A stretch of 64,000 nucleotides of DNA, from NCBI GenBank assembly GCA_028571685.1, contig CM053146.1:23595431-23659430 (forward strand). Reading direction: 5' to 3'. The notes beneath the pieces are model-generated. The model ran no database searches and was not told the DNA's origin. It was given only the letters and a program-made list of their open reading frames with translations. Shown here in pieces: positions 10,670-21,715 of this stretch (its first letter is position 1; the number at the start of each line of letters is the position of its first letter). Origin of the DNA: Heterohyrax brucei. Lineage: Eukaryota > Chordata > Mammalia > Hyracoidea > Procaviidae. Position numbers and translations under genes: made by a program.

Positions 10670-13600
10670 GAAAGGAGAGAAATCTTTCCACCAGTACTGC
10701 CAGAGTCAGGGAAACACAGCTGGATGGCTGTCCCTGACTGACTAAACTACATGTGTGTGATCAAGGGGCCTCTTCACTGCTGGCACCTGGGCACTACACA
10801 GAGTCTAGATCCTCAGAGTCTGTACACACACAAATCTGATCATTCAGATACCTTTTTACATGCTTGCATGCTTACATATTTGCTAGATAAAGGTCCCACC
10901 AAACACAATGCCAAGCTGGCATGTCTGTTAGTCTGAGCTGAATGCAGCGAATTTGAATTTCATAGGAGGCTGTCTCCAACCGGGCTGAGGGCCCTGGACT
11001 ATAAAATTTACGAAGGCACACTTTGAATTAATCAGCAAATATATACTAATTCATGCTGACCTTTTTTCAAGCTGAGGCCTTTTTATCACTCACTGTAGGT
11101 TAACATTGGCCTACCGAGTGTTATTACAAAGGACTCGATGGTTGGCCATAATTATATAATGCAAATGACATTTGCTGTTTTGTTTGAGCTTATTCCCTTA
11201 GATATTTCCTTCTTTTATCACACTCCTCACACATCTGTGTCCCCGAAAAGGCAGCACAAGCTCCTCCTTTCCCGGTCCCAAAGTTCCTGGTGCTGTCTGT
11301 CCTGACTGTCACACAGACACGGCCTGCTGTGAGGACCAGCGGGTGTGACGCGTGCCTCTGACACAGGTTATGTTGACAGCTGGTCGGAACAGGTGTACTC
11401 TGATTTTACCATCAAATGGCAACACACATTTGGCTCCCTCCCAGCGCACAGGCAGGAAAAACCTGTTCTCTTCACATTTCTTTGGAGATTGATTGACTGT
11501 TCTTTGACACGGGACACTGTGTCTGTTTGTAAGTTCCCTGGTCCTTCCGCCCGCTCAGATGCCTTCCAGAGAAGTCTCAGAGAAGACCTCCATGTGGTGC
11601 CGTGAATTATTCATCTGCCTCTCTGGACTGTGGAGAAATGATGCCTTCCCTCACTTTCCCTTCAAGACCTGGAAGACATTCTGCCAAATATTTTGGAATT
11701 TGAGAACAAGAAGGGGATGACTGCTTGGGAAAAAAGGCACGGAAGAGGTGTAAAACTATTTTCATGATGAGATAGTTAAAAACCAGAGCCCTATTCGTAA
11801 GACCTAAGTGCACTGTCTTACACTGTCCAGCAATTATAAGACGCTACCAACAAGACCACTTTAATAATTTAATTGCAGTGTTCATCCTTGGCAACCTCTT
11901 AAGACTGCGGTTTTGTCTCACAAAAACAAGTAAGCATAATCATAATGAAGTCTTGTGGTAATATGTCTTGATTAAAAACAAACAAACAAAAAAAACCTAG
12001 CTCCTGTGTAAAAGACAGTGTCACGGCCAGCTGAATGCTCCAACAGTTTTAGAAGTGGGTGATGTCTAGTTTGAAACTAGATGTCTGTGGAAACTCTTGC
12101 CTAGTCACAAAGGCTGCATTTTTAAAGATAGGACAAGAAAAAACAAACCACTTTTGGGACCTGAGACAAGTAAGTGAAAAGCCACAGGCTTGATTCTTCC
12201 ATTTCTGGGAGCATAGAGAAGGAAGGCCCCAGAAAAATGAAGGCAGTAAGTACGGGACATTTTTACCCCCCTCCCCCCAGAGCCCTCACCTGGAAGTCCC
12301 TGACCAGGTATGTCACCTTACTAAATGTCCGTATCTTTTCTTTCTTTTCAGGCTCATTGTTTTTTGTTTTACCCATTCCTCGATTCGTTTCTTTCTTTCT
12401 TATATGGAACAAAAGAGCTCCAAAACTAAGATGGCTCTGGTGAAAGAACAGACATACAATTAAACGTGTGCTTGATGGCACTGGGTTTTTTGTGAAATTA
12501 TTTTTAGCTCAAGCCTCACAGAGACCCAAAATCCACAGCAGGCTTATTTTGGGGATAGATTTATTTTGGGGTGGGTTTGGAAAATATCGTATCATTGATG
12601 TATGGCCTTTTAAGGCTTTATGTTTAGAAACTGCCATTGTTACCCTGATTTCATGATGCTGTATTAGCACATCACCAGTTCATTCTATACAAAGCACAAT
12701 CTAATAAATTCATCTCAAGAATAACCCCAATGTATTCAACTGCTAGTGCCTCAGACAGCCTGATATACTTGTATACAGCAGAATTCTAAACCCAGTAGAG
12801 AATTCTAAGATGGGTTTACGCATTGTGTGAGTCTCATAAAGGCTTATTGGAATGTTCACCTCCAGTTATGCATTTTATTAGTAAAGCTCTCGTCTTTCAT
12901 TCAGAATGAGTGAGCAGGAGGGGAAGTGTCCATTCTTGAAACTTTAATTCTGTGTGCAAATAACTTACAAGGTGGACACAAAATGGACAAGCCTATGACT
13001 GCCCCAAAGACAATTAAAAAAAAAAAACTTAATTAGGATGCAATGCTGGTTATTTTAAGCCATACAAAAGAGTTCTGTACATAATAGAGTGACTGTTTCT
13101 TGCAGCTCATATGATAAAATTCTCACCAGTCTTAAAATGACAGATGTAATATTACCTTTAATAAGTGTCTACCGATGCATGCAAATTGAATTAGATAGTG
13201 GGAGTACAAATTTGTCTGATAATTAAGATAAAAATTCATGTCAGCTTAAGCCCTGGTGTATATTAGTAACTCTGTATATTTTTTCTCTGTTCTCCACCAA
13301 TTATTTTTTAGCATGCCCTCTTGATGATTGGACTAGTCAGGTTAAGGGGGTAGAAAACATGGCCCTCAAAATGCATTATTGTAAACAGGAGCAAATTATG
13401 TCCCCTCTAATGATGACTCAGCATACGCTAAATTTAAAATACTAAGAACAATTCAAATGACTTTGAATACATTCAACTATGTATTAACTTAGTGTTTCTG
13501 GGGTCTCATGAGATATTACTGTGGCCTTAAGGCTAATGCTGATCTAATGCCATTTAGGAGAAATAAAAACATGGAATTTGGAAGCTAATAACTTCCTTGC

Positions 13601-13728
13601 TTCAGGAAACCTGAGTTTTGAGCTGCTTCTGCAATGCTTTGTTTTAGTACTGCAAATAATCTGAGTGTCCAGTGTAATATTTTGTTTATAAAAGAATCTC
13701 AGAAGGCCAAAAGAAAGCACACATACAG
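10670..13728. other. Long repeat-poor stretch, no gene recognised
   Basis: About 3 kb with no SINE, LTR or LINE recognised. The short frame at 11345-11605 has no domain. Candidate regulatory words include an octamer 'atgcaaat' at 11159-11166 and 'tgatgactcagcat' near 13412, which contains an AP-1/MAF-type core. These are common words and are not evidence of function by themselves. Confidence 0.45.
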
Positions 13729-13731
13729 ACG

Positions 13732-13757
13732 CACACACACACACACACACACACACA
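13732..13757 (+). repeat. (AC)n microsatellite
   Basis: Thirteen uninterrupted AC dinucleotide units, with further broken CA/TG runs on both sides out to ~13805. This explains the C/V-rich or T/H-rich short frames on both strands here. Confidence 0.97.
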
Positions 13758-14212
13758 TCTCCCTTGTGTGTGTGTGCACATGCAAAGTGCTGTGCCCACG
13801 CACACATAGCTCAAAGGGTGAGTGCTCTGCATGGCATTCAGCTCTATTTTAATACCCTCCACTGCTGTTATCACGGTCTCCTGAGGGAGGAAAATATCCT
13901 GAGCATTATTAAAAGTGGGATTATCCAATCTAATAGTGAAGATTTGGGATACAGCCAAGAGGAGTCATAAATAGGAGCTTAAAACAAAGAGAACTTATCA
14001 AGGCCCACACCAGCAGGTTTGTCACCCCTAAGCTTGCTCTTGGCTGGGTATGACTGTCATCACCTGACAGGTGGCCATCACTTGACCAACAATGAACATC
14101 CTTTGACACGGAAGAGTTTGCTTGGTGTCTTATCCATAAAACTGGCACTAGAAGGACATGTTTCTTGAGGCTCTCCTAAGTCTATTGGGAGGGCAAAAAA
14201 CATATATAAGAA

Positions 14213-14396
14213 ACTTTTTGCTACCAAGTTGGCTTCAACTCAGTGAGACGCCTTGTGTATTGGAGAACAGCTTTGCTGCATAGAGCTTTCAATGGCTGTG
14301 ATGTTTTGAAAGATTATCATTTATATGTTCTAAGGCACCTCAGGATGGATTCAAACCACCAAAACGTTTTGTTAGCAGCCCAGTATATAATCATTT
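14213..14396 (-). mobile_element. AfroSINE, antisense, diverged
   Basis: 'ttttgctaccaagttggctt' and 'caactcagtgagacgcc' at the left, 'ctaaggcacctcaggatgga' and 'ttcaaaccaccaaaacg' internally, and 'gttagcagcccagtat' as inverted head. It forms the outer flank of the inverted duplication. Confidence 0.8.
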
Positions 14397-14600
14397 GTGA
14401 TAGCCAGGGGTGTCGCTGCTTACCCAAATATACACTTTCTTCTTCTTCCTTATTAACAGAACCCTGATTTTTAACTGGACAGCTGTCTATCAAGTCTAAA
14501 ACTATATATCCCAGCCTTATTTGTAGCTCAATGCAGCCACATGGTTAAGTTTCACCAAAGGGATACCAAAAACCAAACCAAACCCACTGTCATCAAGTCG
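14397..14600 (+). repeat. Left arm of a ~200-bp inverted duplication
   Basis: This segment matches the reverse complement of 15705-15904 almost throughout: 'ctgatttttaactggacagc', 'tgtctatcaagtc', 'cccagccttatttgtagct', 'gcagccacatggttaagttt' and 'caccaaaccg'-like SINE sequence. The match runs through the boundary between an unidentified older repeat and the AfroSINE tail at 14563. The two arms therefore share the same SINE junction and are copies of one segment. Confidence 0.88.
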
Positions 14601-14737
14601 AGTCCAACTCATAGCAACCCTATTGGTCAGAGTAGAACTGCCCCACAGAGTTTTCAAGGAGTGCCTGGTGGATTTGAACTGCAGACCTTTTAGTTCGCAG
14701 ACATAGCACCTAACCCACTACACCACTATGGTTTCTT
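14563..14737 (-). mobile_element. AfroSINE, antisense
   Basis: Near-complete antisense copy: 'aaaaaccaaaccaaaccca' tail, 'gagtccaactcatagcaacc', 'gtagaactgccccacagag', 'ggtggatttgaactgcagac' and inverted head 'taacccactacaccactatg'. Its 3' tail lies inside the left inverted arm. Confidence 0.95.
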
Positions 14738-14739
14738 GT

Positions 14740-15612
14740 GCGGTACCTCCTTAAAGTCTCTTTAAAGAGATGGAAGACCTTATATGATCCTTCTTCCTGT
14801 TGTAGGTCTTGGACATAAATTGCCCAGAGTAGCTGCAGTCATTTATGATTACGAGGTGATTTAAAAATTGAAATAGTTGGTACTTTTAGTACTGACACCT
14901 GGTTTTAGTAGACTAATCTTCCTACCGAGAGTAATCAGAAAATCTGCGTATATTTTAAATTATTTCCTTTAATGTCTTAAAAAAACAACAACAACATGTG
15001 TTTGAAAGTATTGGGAGCTCTCAAGGCAGTAAAGATCCAAGGGGCCCAAGGCAAGAGTGGAAGGGATGCTGCTACTTCCTGTGTCAGTCAAAGGGCATAG
15101 CACAAAGTTACTGGGGTTCTGAAGACTTTCAGAGCTCCTGTCCCCACCAGAGCCTTTCTTCTCCTTCTTAATGTTAAGAGTGGGAGCATACACAGTCACT
15201 CCCCTCAGAGATTCCAATCTTAAGAAATAGAAACCAATCGTGCTGAGAAGTATGAATGTGTTTGCCCAACTCTATTAACTTCTGTGTAGCAAGTAGAAGC
15301 ACATTAAAGAATCCGTCAGTTCTTCTGCATGGCTCACTATATCCAGGTAGGTACACATTCATGAAATTCTTAGAGAAAGGAAGTGGAATGAGCCCAAGTG
15401 CTTCTTTCCTCACTAAGGCATTTGTTAATTCCAAAGTAGTATTCCAGCAGCTGGTAAATAGCAGAAAGCATTGGCCAAGATCCTGAGATCTGACAAAAGC
15501 TTCTAGCAGTCTTAGAAGGCTAATGGATTTCAGGTTAATAAAACAAAAGAGGTCATGCCAAATAACTCAGACATCAGTTACAACCTCACAGGGCTCTACC
15601 CAGCAGTAGTAG
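14740..15612. other. Spacer of the inverted duplication, no feature recognised
   Basis: The sequence between the two arms carries a short (AAC)n tract near 14982 but no recognised gene. The beginning (14740-14830) may continue the unidentified repeat that the AfroSINE at 14563 interrupted. Confidence 0.45.
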
Positions 15613-15613
15613 T

Positions 15614-15703
15614 GACATAAACCCCAAACCCACTGCTATTGAGTCAATTCTGACTCATAGCGACTCTGTGGACAGAGTAGAACTGCCTCATAGAGTTTCC
15701 ATC
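15614..15703 (-). mobile_element. AfroSINE, antisense, truncated at a rearrangement
   Basis: 'ccccaaacccactgctattg', 'gagtcaattctgactcatag' and 'gtagaactgcctcatagag' are the antisense tail half. At ~15703 the sequence switches abruptly to plus-oriented SINE tail ('acttgatgacagtgggtttg'), the first bases of the right inverted arm. Confidence 0.9.
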
Positions 15704-15704
15704 T

Positions 15705-15904
15705 ACTTGATGACAGTGGGTTTGGTTTGGTTTTTGGTATCTCTTTGGTGAAACTTAACCATGTGGCTGCATCAAGCTACAAATAAGGCTGGGATATGTA
15801 CTTTTTGACTTGATAGACAGCTGTCCAGTTAAAAATCAGGGTTATGTTAATAAGAAAGAGGAAAGGGTGTATTGGGGTAAGTAGCTATATCCCCGGCTAT
15901 CACC
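15705..15904 (-). repeat. Right arm of the inverted duplication
   Basis: Reverse-complement copy of 14397-14600. It begins with plus-oriented AfroSINE tail 'gtgggtttggtttggttttt' and continues 'tttggtgaaacttaaccatg', 'aaataaggctggga', 'acagctgtccagttaaaaat' and 'ggctatcacc'. Differences from the left arm are scattered single bases, indicating considerable age. Confidence 0.88.
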
Positions 15905-15960
15905 TGGGGGATCTGAACTGCAGCCATAGCACTTACCTACTAAGCCATCAGGATTTCCAG
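15905..15960 (-). mobile_element. AfroSINE head fragment, antisense
   Basis: 'gatctgaactgcagccatag', 'cacttacctactaagccatc' and 'aggatttcc' are the inverted 5' third of an AfroSINE. It lies immediately outside the right arm. Confidence 0.8.
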
Positions 15961-16099
15961 TAGTGAGATAGTCTTTATGATAATTAAAGTACAGCTTCAC
16001 ATCAGCTCAGTCCTTGTTGGAATGAAGCAAACTATTCCTTTCTTAACTGCCTGCCAAACGAAGGAAGGTATCATCTTGGACCTCAAATTAGCTCTGTAA

Positions 16100-16650
16100 T
16101 ATTTACATGCAATATCTGATGTCAAAAGAAGAAAGAAAGAAAAAACATACTGGATATACCAGAAGGCAAGGCTGTATAACTAGCATCAAGAGAAAACACA
16201 GATAGTAGAAATCACACCTACGAATGAAATATTTGAGTTAATTAGACAAGAATTTTAAAGGAAATGTGATTGATATATTTTTTTAAATTAGATAATAGAA
16301 TGGAAAATTTCAGCAAAGAACAGGAAAGTACAAAGAAGAATTAAATGGAAATCTGGAAAAGAAAATTAAATTAGATGAAATTAAACACTGAATAGAAGAT
16401 TTTCACAGCAGATTAGACATGAGTTGCAGAGGATATTAGCCAGAAAACAGGTCAAAAGGAATATGCAGGCTGATGCTACACACATACACACACACAAAGA
16501 AAAAGAATTATGAAAAATGTAGAAGGGAGTGTAAGAGACATGTGGGACTTGGCAACAACATCTAACACACATGTAATTAGTGTTCTAGAGAAGGATCAGA
16601 AAGAGATAACAGGAAAGAAGGAATATCTGAAGGTACAATGACAAAGCAGC
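16100..16650 (+). mobile_element. Old L1 ORF1-region fragment
   Basis: A-rich plus-strand sequence in the style of L1 ORF1: a coiled-coil-like part (16300-16420), then 'gacatgtgggacttggcaac' and 'gttctagagaaggatcagaa'. These correspond to the hinge before the L1 ORF1 RNA-binding domain. Many stops; dead. Confidence 0.65.
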
Positions 16651-17029
16651 ACACTGAGCGTCGTAGGAAATAAAGACGAGTCTCCTGGAGTCTTTCAAGA
16701 GACTATGAGGGCATCATATAACTCTTGACATGCAACCTTCCAGACTTCTTAGAAAAAAAATTCTTATTGTAGCCATTATTTTTTAGGTTTCTTTTACTCA
16801 CAAGCCAAATTTTAACAGAAATGTACCTCTCAGTTACTATAGAGATAGATCAGTGTTTATGCTAGTGCAAATATGACTACCATGTGTTACATACTCTTTA
16901 AAAGTAAGATGTTTTCATTAGTAAGAAAAGACTACATTTATACTCTGTGGGTCTGAATGCCTGAAGAAGACCTGATTGTAGACAGGAGCTAGAGGTAAGT
17001 ATATTTCTGTTTAGCATATATTCTGTAAT

Positions 17030-17160
17030 GCAACAGATATTTTTGAGCAACTACTCTGTCAGACACTGTCCTGGATGCTAAGAATATAAAGTCAAGTACA
17101 ACAGCTTAAATTCAATGAAAAAAATGATAATAGAGTCTAAATTATGAGGAGCAAAATCAA
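17030..17160 (+). mobile_element. L2-like LINE fragment
   Basis: 'gagcaactactctgtcagac', 'actgtcctggatgctaagaa' and 'tataaagtcaagtacaacag' follow the order of an ancient mammalian LINE (L2 type). A possible continuation, 'gaaggaggtaacacctgagt', is at 17832, beyond an AfroSINE insertion. Confidence 0.55.
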
Positions 17161-17470
17161 ACGCCTATGGACGCCTGGTGGGTAAAGTCAGTGAGTGAAG
17201 TGGATTAGGAAGTGGTGGGAATTCAGTGAACGGAAAAGTCCAGACTTCTAAATAGTGCAGTGTCTGCTCATCTCCCTGTGATGCCACTGAATAGGCAGTG
17301 TTACCAAATGTCCTGATTCTCTCCCATAATCTGGATCCCCAGACATTTAATTAGATTGTCTAAATGCATAAAATCTTCTGCAGAGAAAACTTGGTTTTAC
17401 TCAGTATCTTTAAGCACTGTGCTGGATTTCACCCAAAGGTGGTGATTTTGCTATCACCTTTCTAAATGCA

Positions 17471-17697
17471 AAGGAGCCCTTGGTGGTGTACTGGTGAAGT
17501 ACATGGCTACTTGGTGTCTTCTCCATATCCATCCAAAGGCTGGTGGTTCAAACCATCCGCTACTGCGTGGGAGAAAAATGTAGCAGTCTGCTTCTGTAGA
17601 GATTCACTGCCTTAGAAGTCCAATGGGGCAGTTCTACTCTGTTCCAAAGGGTCACTGTGAGTCAGAATTAAACCAATGACAATGTATTTGGTTGATT
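17471..17697 (+). mobile_element. AfroSINE with an internal ~20-bp insertion
   Basis: Head 'ggagcccttggtggtgtact', B-box-like 'ggctggtggttcaaacc', body 'gtagcagtctgcttctgtag' and 'cagttctactctgttccaaa', tail 'gtgagtcagaattaaacc'. Between the A- and B-box regions it carries extra bases ('tggtgtcttctccatatcc') absent from the other copies. Confidence 0.92.
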
Positions 17698-18269
17698 TTT
17701 TTTTTTTTGTGAGTATGTATTTTGTTTTGTCTAAATGTATACTCACAATAAGAAAAGTACTACAAGAGTACAAGAAGAATCTTCAATACCCTGGACAGTG
17801 GTTGAGGAAGATGAGTTAGGAAATACTTTCTGAAGGAGGTAACACCTGAGTAGACTAGCAGTCGAGAGAGGTTTGTCCGTGAAGTACATCTAGCTGGAGA
17901 TAACGATCTGAGTTGCTCAACAATGTAATCGTTTCATGAGATAGTGGGCATCCTGATAAAGCCACTGTTTATGGAAACACAATGTGCAGTTACTGGTGAT
18001 TTTTAAAGCCTATCTGTTCATCAAGTAAATATTATACTCACTATTCAAATGGCCATTCAAATGTAGTTCAAACGTCTTCTAAATTTCATATTCTAATGAC
18101 CATTGTCTTTTCCTATCCTAATATAATGCCTTCTGCTGTCTGGGCTGACTACTGTTTGGTAGAGTTGTAAGTTGTGTTGATTCAAGGACAACAGGAAGAG
18201 TTTCGAGGGACAAAATATCTTCTGCTGTTAGAACTTCTACCACATAGTGCAGGATGCTTACCTTCCAGA

Positions 18270-18400
18270 CTTTTTTTTTTTTTTTTAAATAAAAAAAGAC
18301 ATAAAACTGGACACATTGTAAATGTCTGTAAATAGGAGTATATTGCAGTGAATTGATTTAATAAAAAACAGAGCAATCATGAAAAAAAATAATGTAGACC
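18270..18400 (+). mobile_element. Old interspersed repeat shared with 25.66 kb
   Basis: After a T-rich run, 'gacataaaactggacacatt' and 'gtaaatgtctgtaaatagga' then 'aatgtagacctctactgc'. The same order, 'gacacaaaactgggcacact' and 'gtaaatgttcattaatagga', occurs at 25660-25770. The family is probably an old L1-type 3' region; I cannot name it. Confidence 0.5.
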
Positions 18401-18419
18401 TCTACTGCAATTTCCACAG

Positions 18420-19430
18420 GGAGTGTGGAAAACACCAAGTGTCACTGTCAGAGGGGATGACACCAAAATGACCGTCTATAACATTTTTGTGCAATGTTTC
18501 AGTAGAAATTTATTGTTTTTTATTTAAAAATCCCTGTAGTAGTTATGAAAACAAAAGCATTTTTCACAAGCTCAGCTACATGCATCAAGATACCTACAAG
18601 GCTCAAGCTCTTCGCTAATTGTGTTCTGAACCTTTTAATGCACTGTGATCAGATGTGTCTTTACTATGGAGTTACAATAATGCTTCCAGTCACATGGTTT
18701 CATCTGTTGGTGCTACAAGCATGCACTGTTGCTTTTGTTGCTGCATTGCTTCTATAGTCACTATTTTGTCAAATTTTCTGTTGTCTTAGCTATAATATTG
18801 TGGTAATCAGCATCTTTTTAATTAAAAATGTAAAGGAAAAGAGTGATATATGCAAATTGTGATTTACAAGTAACATTGGTACATAAAATGTTACTAAGGA
18901 TTCTGTGTGTTCTGGTATTGGAGGAGGTTCATGGGAAGGTGACATCATGAGCTACTGCAGTGAGTGGCATCAACCCTACTGAAATCACTTGACATCCATG
19001 TCCCCCAGTACTCTGGAACACCAAAATACTCCCAGGGTTCTGCTTTGTCTCTTCACAAGTGAAACAAGTCACCTTGCTATACCAGCTAATATTTCTTAAT
19101 GAGCAGCGGGATGAGTTAGAATCCTAAAATTGTACTATATTTTGGTTCCATTTGTACAGAGTTCAAATAACCTGAAAACTCAGGAAACAAAAATATGTCT
19201 AATTTTGAGTAAAACTAATTATAAATTAAGAGAACACTAATAGAGCACATTCTAGGGGCTGTTTTGGGTTAAAGTTCTTGCTCAAATGGACACAACTAAT
19301 AAATGGAGATGACAGGAAGCAAACCCTTTCAGACCCATGATTTTCTCCCTATTGCATTGTTCATCTCCCAGTCTAGGGTATGAAACTGTGAGGACAAAGA
19401 ATAAACGTGAACGTGTCATATCTTTCTACC
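18420..19430. other. No recognised gene or repeat
   Basis: AT-rich sequence without recognised elements or coding frames on either strand. The 70-codon frame at 18545-18757 has hydrophobic residues but no family resemblance. Confidence 0.4.
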
Positions 19431-19433
19431 TCA

Positions 19434-19772
19434 ATGGTTCACAACTTTTTGGTCTCAGAATATTCATACTATTAAAAATTATTTAGGATCCCCAAGAGTT
19501 TGCGTTTATATGGGTTACCTCTATTGATATGCACCCTCTTAGAAATTAAAACAAAAATTTTAGAACATAAGAATACTCAAGCACATCTTTCATAGTCATC
19601 AGAACAATGGCGTCATCATGTGTCATAGAGATTCCGGAAAACTCCAATGTAGCCTGCGAGAGAGAGTATGTTGATATTACTGTGTCTTAATATTGCTGTG
19701 AAAATATTTTTAGATAAGTGAATATTGAGGATTTCAAAGAATTTCTGGACTGTACTTTGAGACCTACCATCC
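19434..19772 (+). mobile_element. Old hAT-type DNA transposon remnant
   Basis: Starts 'caatggttcacaactttttg', followed by 'aaaaattatttaggatcccc', 'tttatatgggttacctctat', 'ggaaaactccaatgtagcct' and 'actttgagacctaccat' near the end. These are the landmarks of a hAT family whose termini read CAGTGGTTCTCAA. No transposase frame survives. Confidence 0.65.
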
Positions 19773-19779
19773 TAGAGTT

Positions 19780-19942
19780 GGAAACCCTGGTGTCATAGTG
19801 GTTAAGTACTGCAAATCAAAAGATCGGCAGTTCAAATCTGACAGGCACTCTTTGGGAACTCTGTGGAGCAGTTCTACTCTGTCATACAGGGTTGCTATGA
19901 TTCAAAACTGACTCAGTGGCAGTGAGTTTGGTTTTTGCTTGG
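19780..19942 (+). mobile_element. AfroSINE
   Basis: Head 'gaaaccctggtgtcatagtg', B-box-like 'gatcggcagttcaaatctg', tail 'ttcaaaactgactcagtgg'. Flanked by perfect 10-bp duplications 'tcctagagtt' at 19770-19779 and 19943-19952. It inserted at the 3' edge of the hAT remnant. The head has a small deletion after 'taagtactgc'. Confidence 0.96.
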
Positions 19943-19954
19943 TCCTAGAGTTAA

Positions 19955-20395
19955 TTTTCCATATTTTAGAGAAAAACAAGATTAAAATTACATATGGGTC
20001 TGATGTGTTGAAAAAGAAGAGAATATTCAATAAATTACATAAGATCAATTGGCTCGTTTATTAGGAAAAACTACAGTTAAATTCTGACTTCTTTCTATTT
20101 TTTTTTTTAAAAAACCTGTTGGAGTTATAGGTTATAGATGTAAAACAGAAAAGTTGATGAAAAAGGAGATAACAGCAGATGAGCATATAGCTGTTTTACA
20201 TAGCTTATGGTGGGGAAGACATGAAACCCAGAAATAATAAAAGGATGAGTGGTCTTATTAACACAGAAAGCAAAGCTTCTGAACCAGAAGTGCCACTAAA
20301 TAGCTTCAAAACAATGTGCAAAGGTTATTGTATCTAATATATATGGATTTTCTATTAAAGAAGCGAAATAATCCAGTGGAAGTGGCGAAGATCAC
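19955..20395. other. No recognised gene or repeat
   Basis: A/T-rich interval containing a T-run followed by A-run near 20098-20112. Nothing else recognised. Confidence 0.4.
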
Positions 20396-20397
20396 AA

Positions 20398-20942
20398 GGT
20401 CTGACAATTAAGTCTGTGAACTTAATTGTTCTAAGTGCTCCATACCTCGTTGCTGAATGTCACTAGGGTCACCTTCAAAGTACTCCGCTTGGAAAGCTAT
20501 GTTCTGACACCAGTGCCAAGCCCACATTTCAAAGCAATTTTGGAACTCTTTCTGGAATGGCCATTGCAAATGGTGGCCAAGTGGCAAGTTCGTGAATTTA
20601 ATTGTATAGTTGTCTGTGAGGGAGTTTTTAGCCAGTAAGTAAAAAAGTGTATTGGGACACACCCTCTACTCATGTGGTACAACTCCCAATGACTTTTTCT
20701 CTTTACCTGAAGATAAAGGAAATATTGAAAGGATGACATTTCGATAACATTCAGGACATCAGGAGTAACATGATGACAGCTCTGCTAGCCATCCCAGAAA
20801 AAGAGCTCCAGAATTTAGCTAGGCTCTGGTGTCGGTGTGTAGCTTCCCAAGGGGAGCACTTCAAAGGTAACCACAGCAATATTCAGCAGTGAGGTATGTA
20901 GCACTTTTTCTGTGATGAGTTTGCAAACTTAAATGTCAGACT
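20398..20942. mobile_element. Fold-back mariner element (non-autonomous)
   Basis: Terminal inverted repeats: 'gtctgacaattaagtctgtg' at the left and, inverted from ~20942, 'gtctgacatttaagtttgca'. The minus strand of the left half (20408-20600) encodes a mariner transposase C-terminal segment ending near 'EYFEGDPSDIQQRG'. The plus strand of the right half (20690-20895) encodes the same segment again in degraded form. The element is thus palindromic, with the transposase 3' end duplicated head to head around ~20600-20690. It lacks the catalytic N-terminal and central domains, so it could only have moved with a transposase supplied from elsewhere. TA target duplications are not preserved. Confidence 0.85.
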
Positions 20943-21193
20943 TCTTGTAATAACAAAATTCATGAAAGAAATGGAGAAGGATAATAAATATGTCATGATA
21001 CATTCATCCCAAATAATATTTTAATACAATTTAAAGCAATACTGATGATGTATTTTATACCTAACCAACTGTCAAAAATATGTTTTTATTTGGTAATCTA
21101 AAATATTGATGAAGGTTTGGGGAAATGGATACTCTCATATTTTACAGAGAAAGTATATCAGTGTATTGATCACAATTTTAAATACACATACTT

Positions 21194-21350
21194 GGTGTCC
21201 TGGGTGGCACAAACAGTTAAGAACTCAAGTACTAATCAAAAAGGCTTATAGTTCAAGCCCACCAAGAAGAAAGGCTGGGCAATCTGCCTCTGAAAGGTTA
21301 CACGTTACTTCTGAAACATCAGCAACCCTATGGACTGACTACTTCTAGTC
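21194..21350 (+). mobile_element. AfroSINE (long-body variant), diverged
   Basis: Head 'gtcctgggtggcacaaacag', 'gaactcaagtactaatcaaa', 'aaaggctgggcaatctgcct', 'atcagcaaccctatggac'. The tail is lost where L1 sequence begins. Confidence 0.85.
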
Positions 21351-21552
21351 AGCATTGTGTTTGAAGTCCTAACCAGAGCAATACGAGAAAAAAATAGAAA
21401 AAGAAATAAAAAGCATCCAAATAAAAAAAAAAGTAAATTATCTCTATTGACAAATGATATAATCCTACGTAGAGAAAATTTCAAAGAATCCACAAGAAAG
21501 GTACTAGAGATAACAGACGAATTTAGCAAATTTGCAGTTTATGAGGTCAACA

Positions 21553-21715
21553 GGGAAATCCTGGTGGCAAAGTTGATAAGCACTATGGCTGTTAAACAAA
21601 AAATTGGCAGTTCAAATCTGCCAGGTGCTCCTTGGAAACTCTATGGAGCAATTCTACTGTGTTCTACAGAGCTCTATGAGGCAGAATTGACTCGACAGCA
21701 CCGGATTTTTTTTTA
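21553..21715 (+). mobile_element. AfroSINE inserted in L1
   Basis: Head 'gggaaatcctggtggcaaag', B-box-like 'attggcagttcaaatctgcc', tail 'ggcagaattgactcgacag'. Flanked by perfect 9-bp duplications 'aggtcaaca' (21544-21552 and 21716-21724). Confidence 0.96.

Noticed and set aside
13686..13958. Cysteine/valine-rich frame
   Set aside because: Translation of the (AC)n/(TG)n microsatellite.
20408..20739. Intact mariner transposase gene
   Set aside because: Only the C-terminal segment is present on each strand; the DNA-binding domain and most of the catalytic core are missing.
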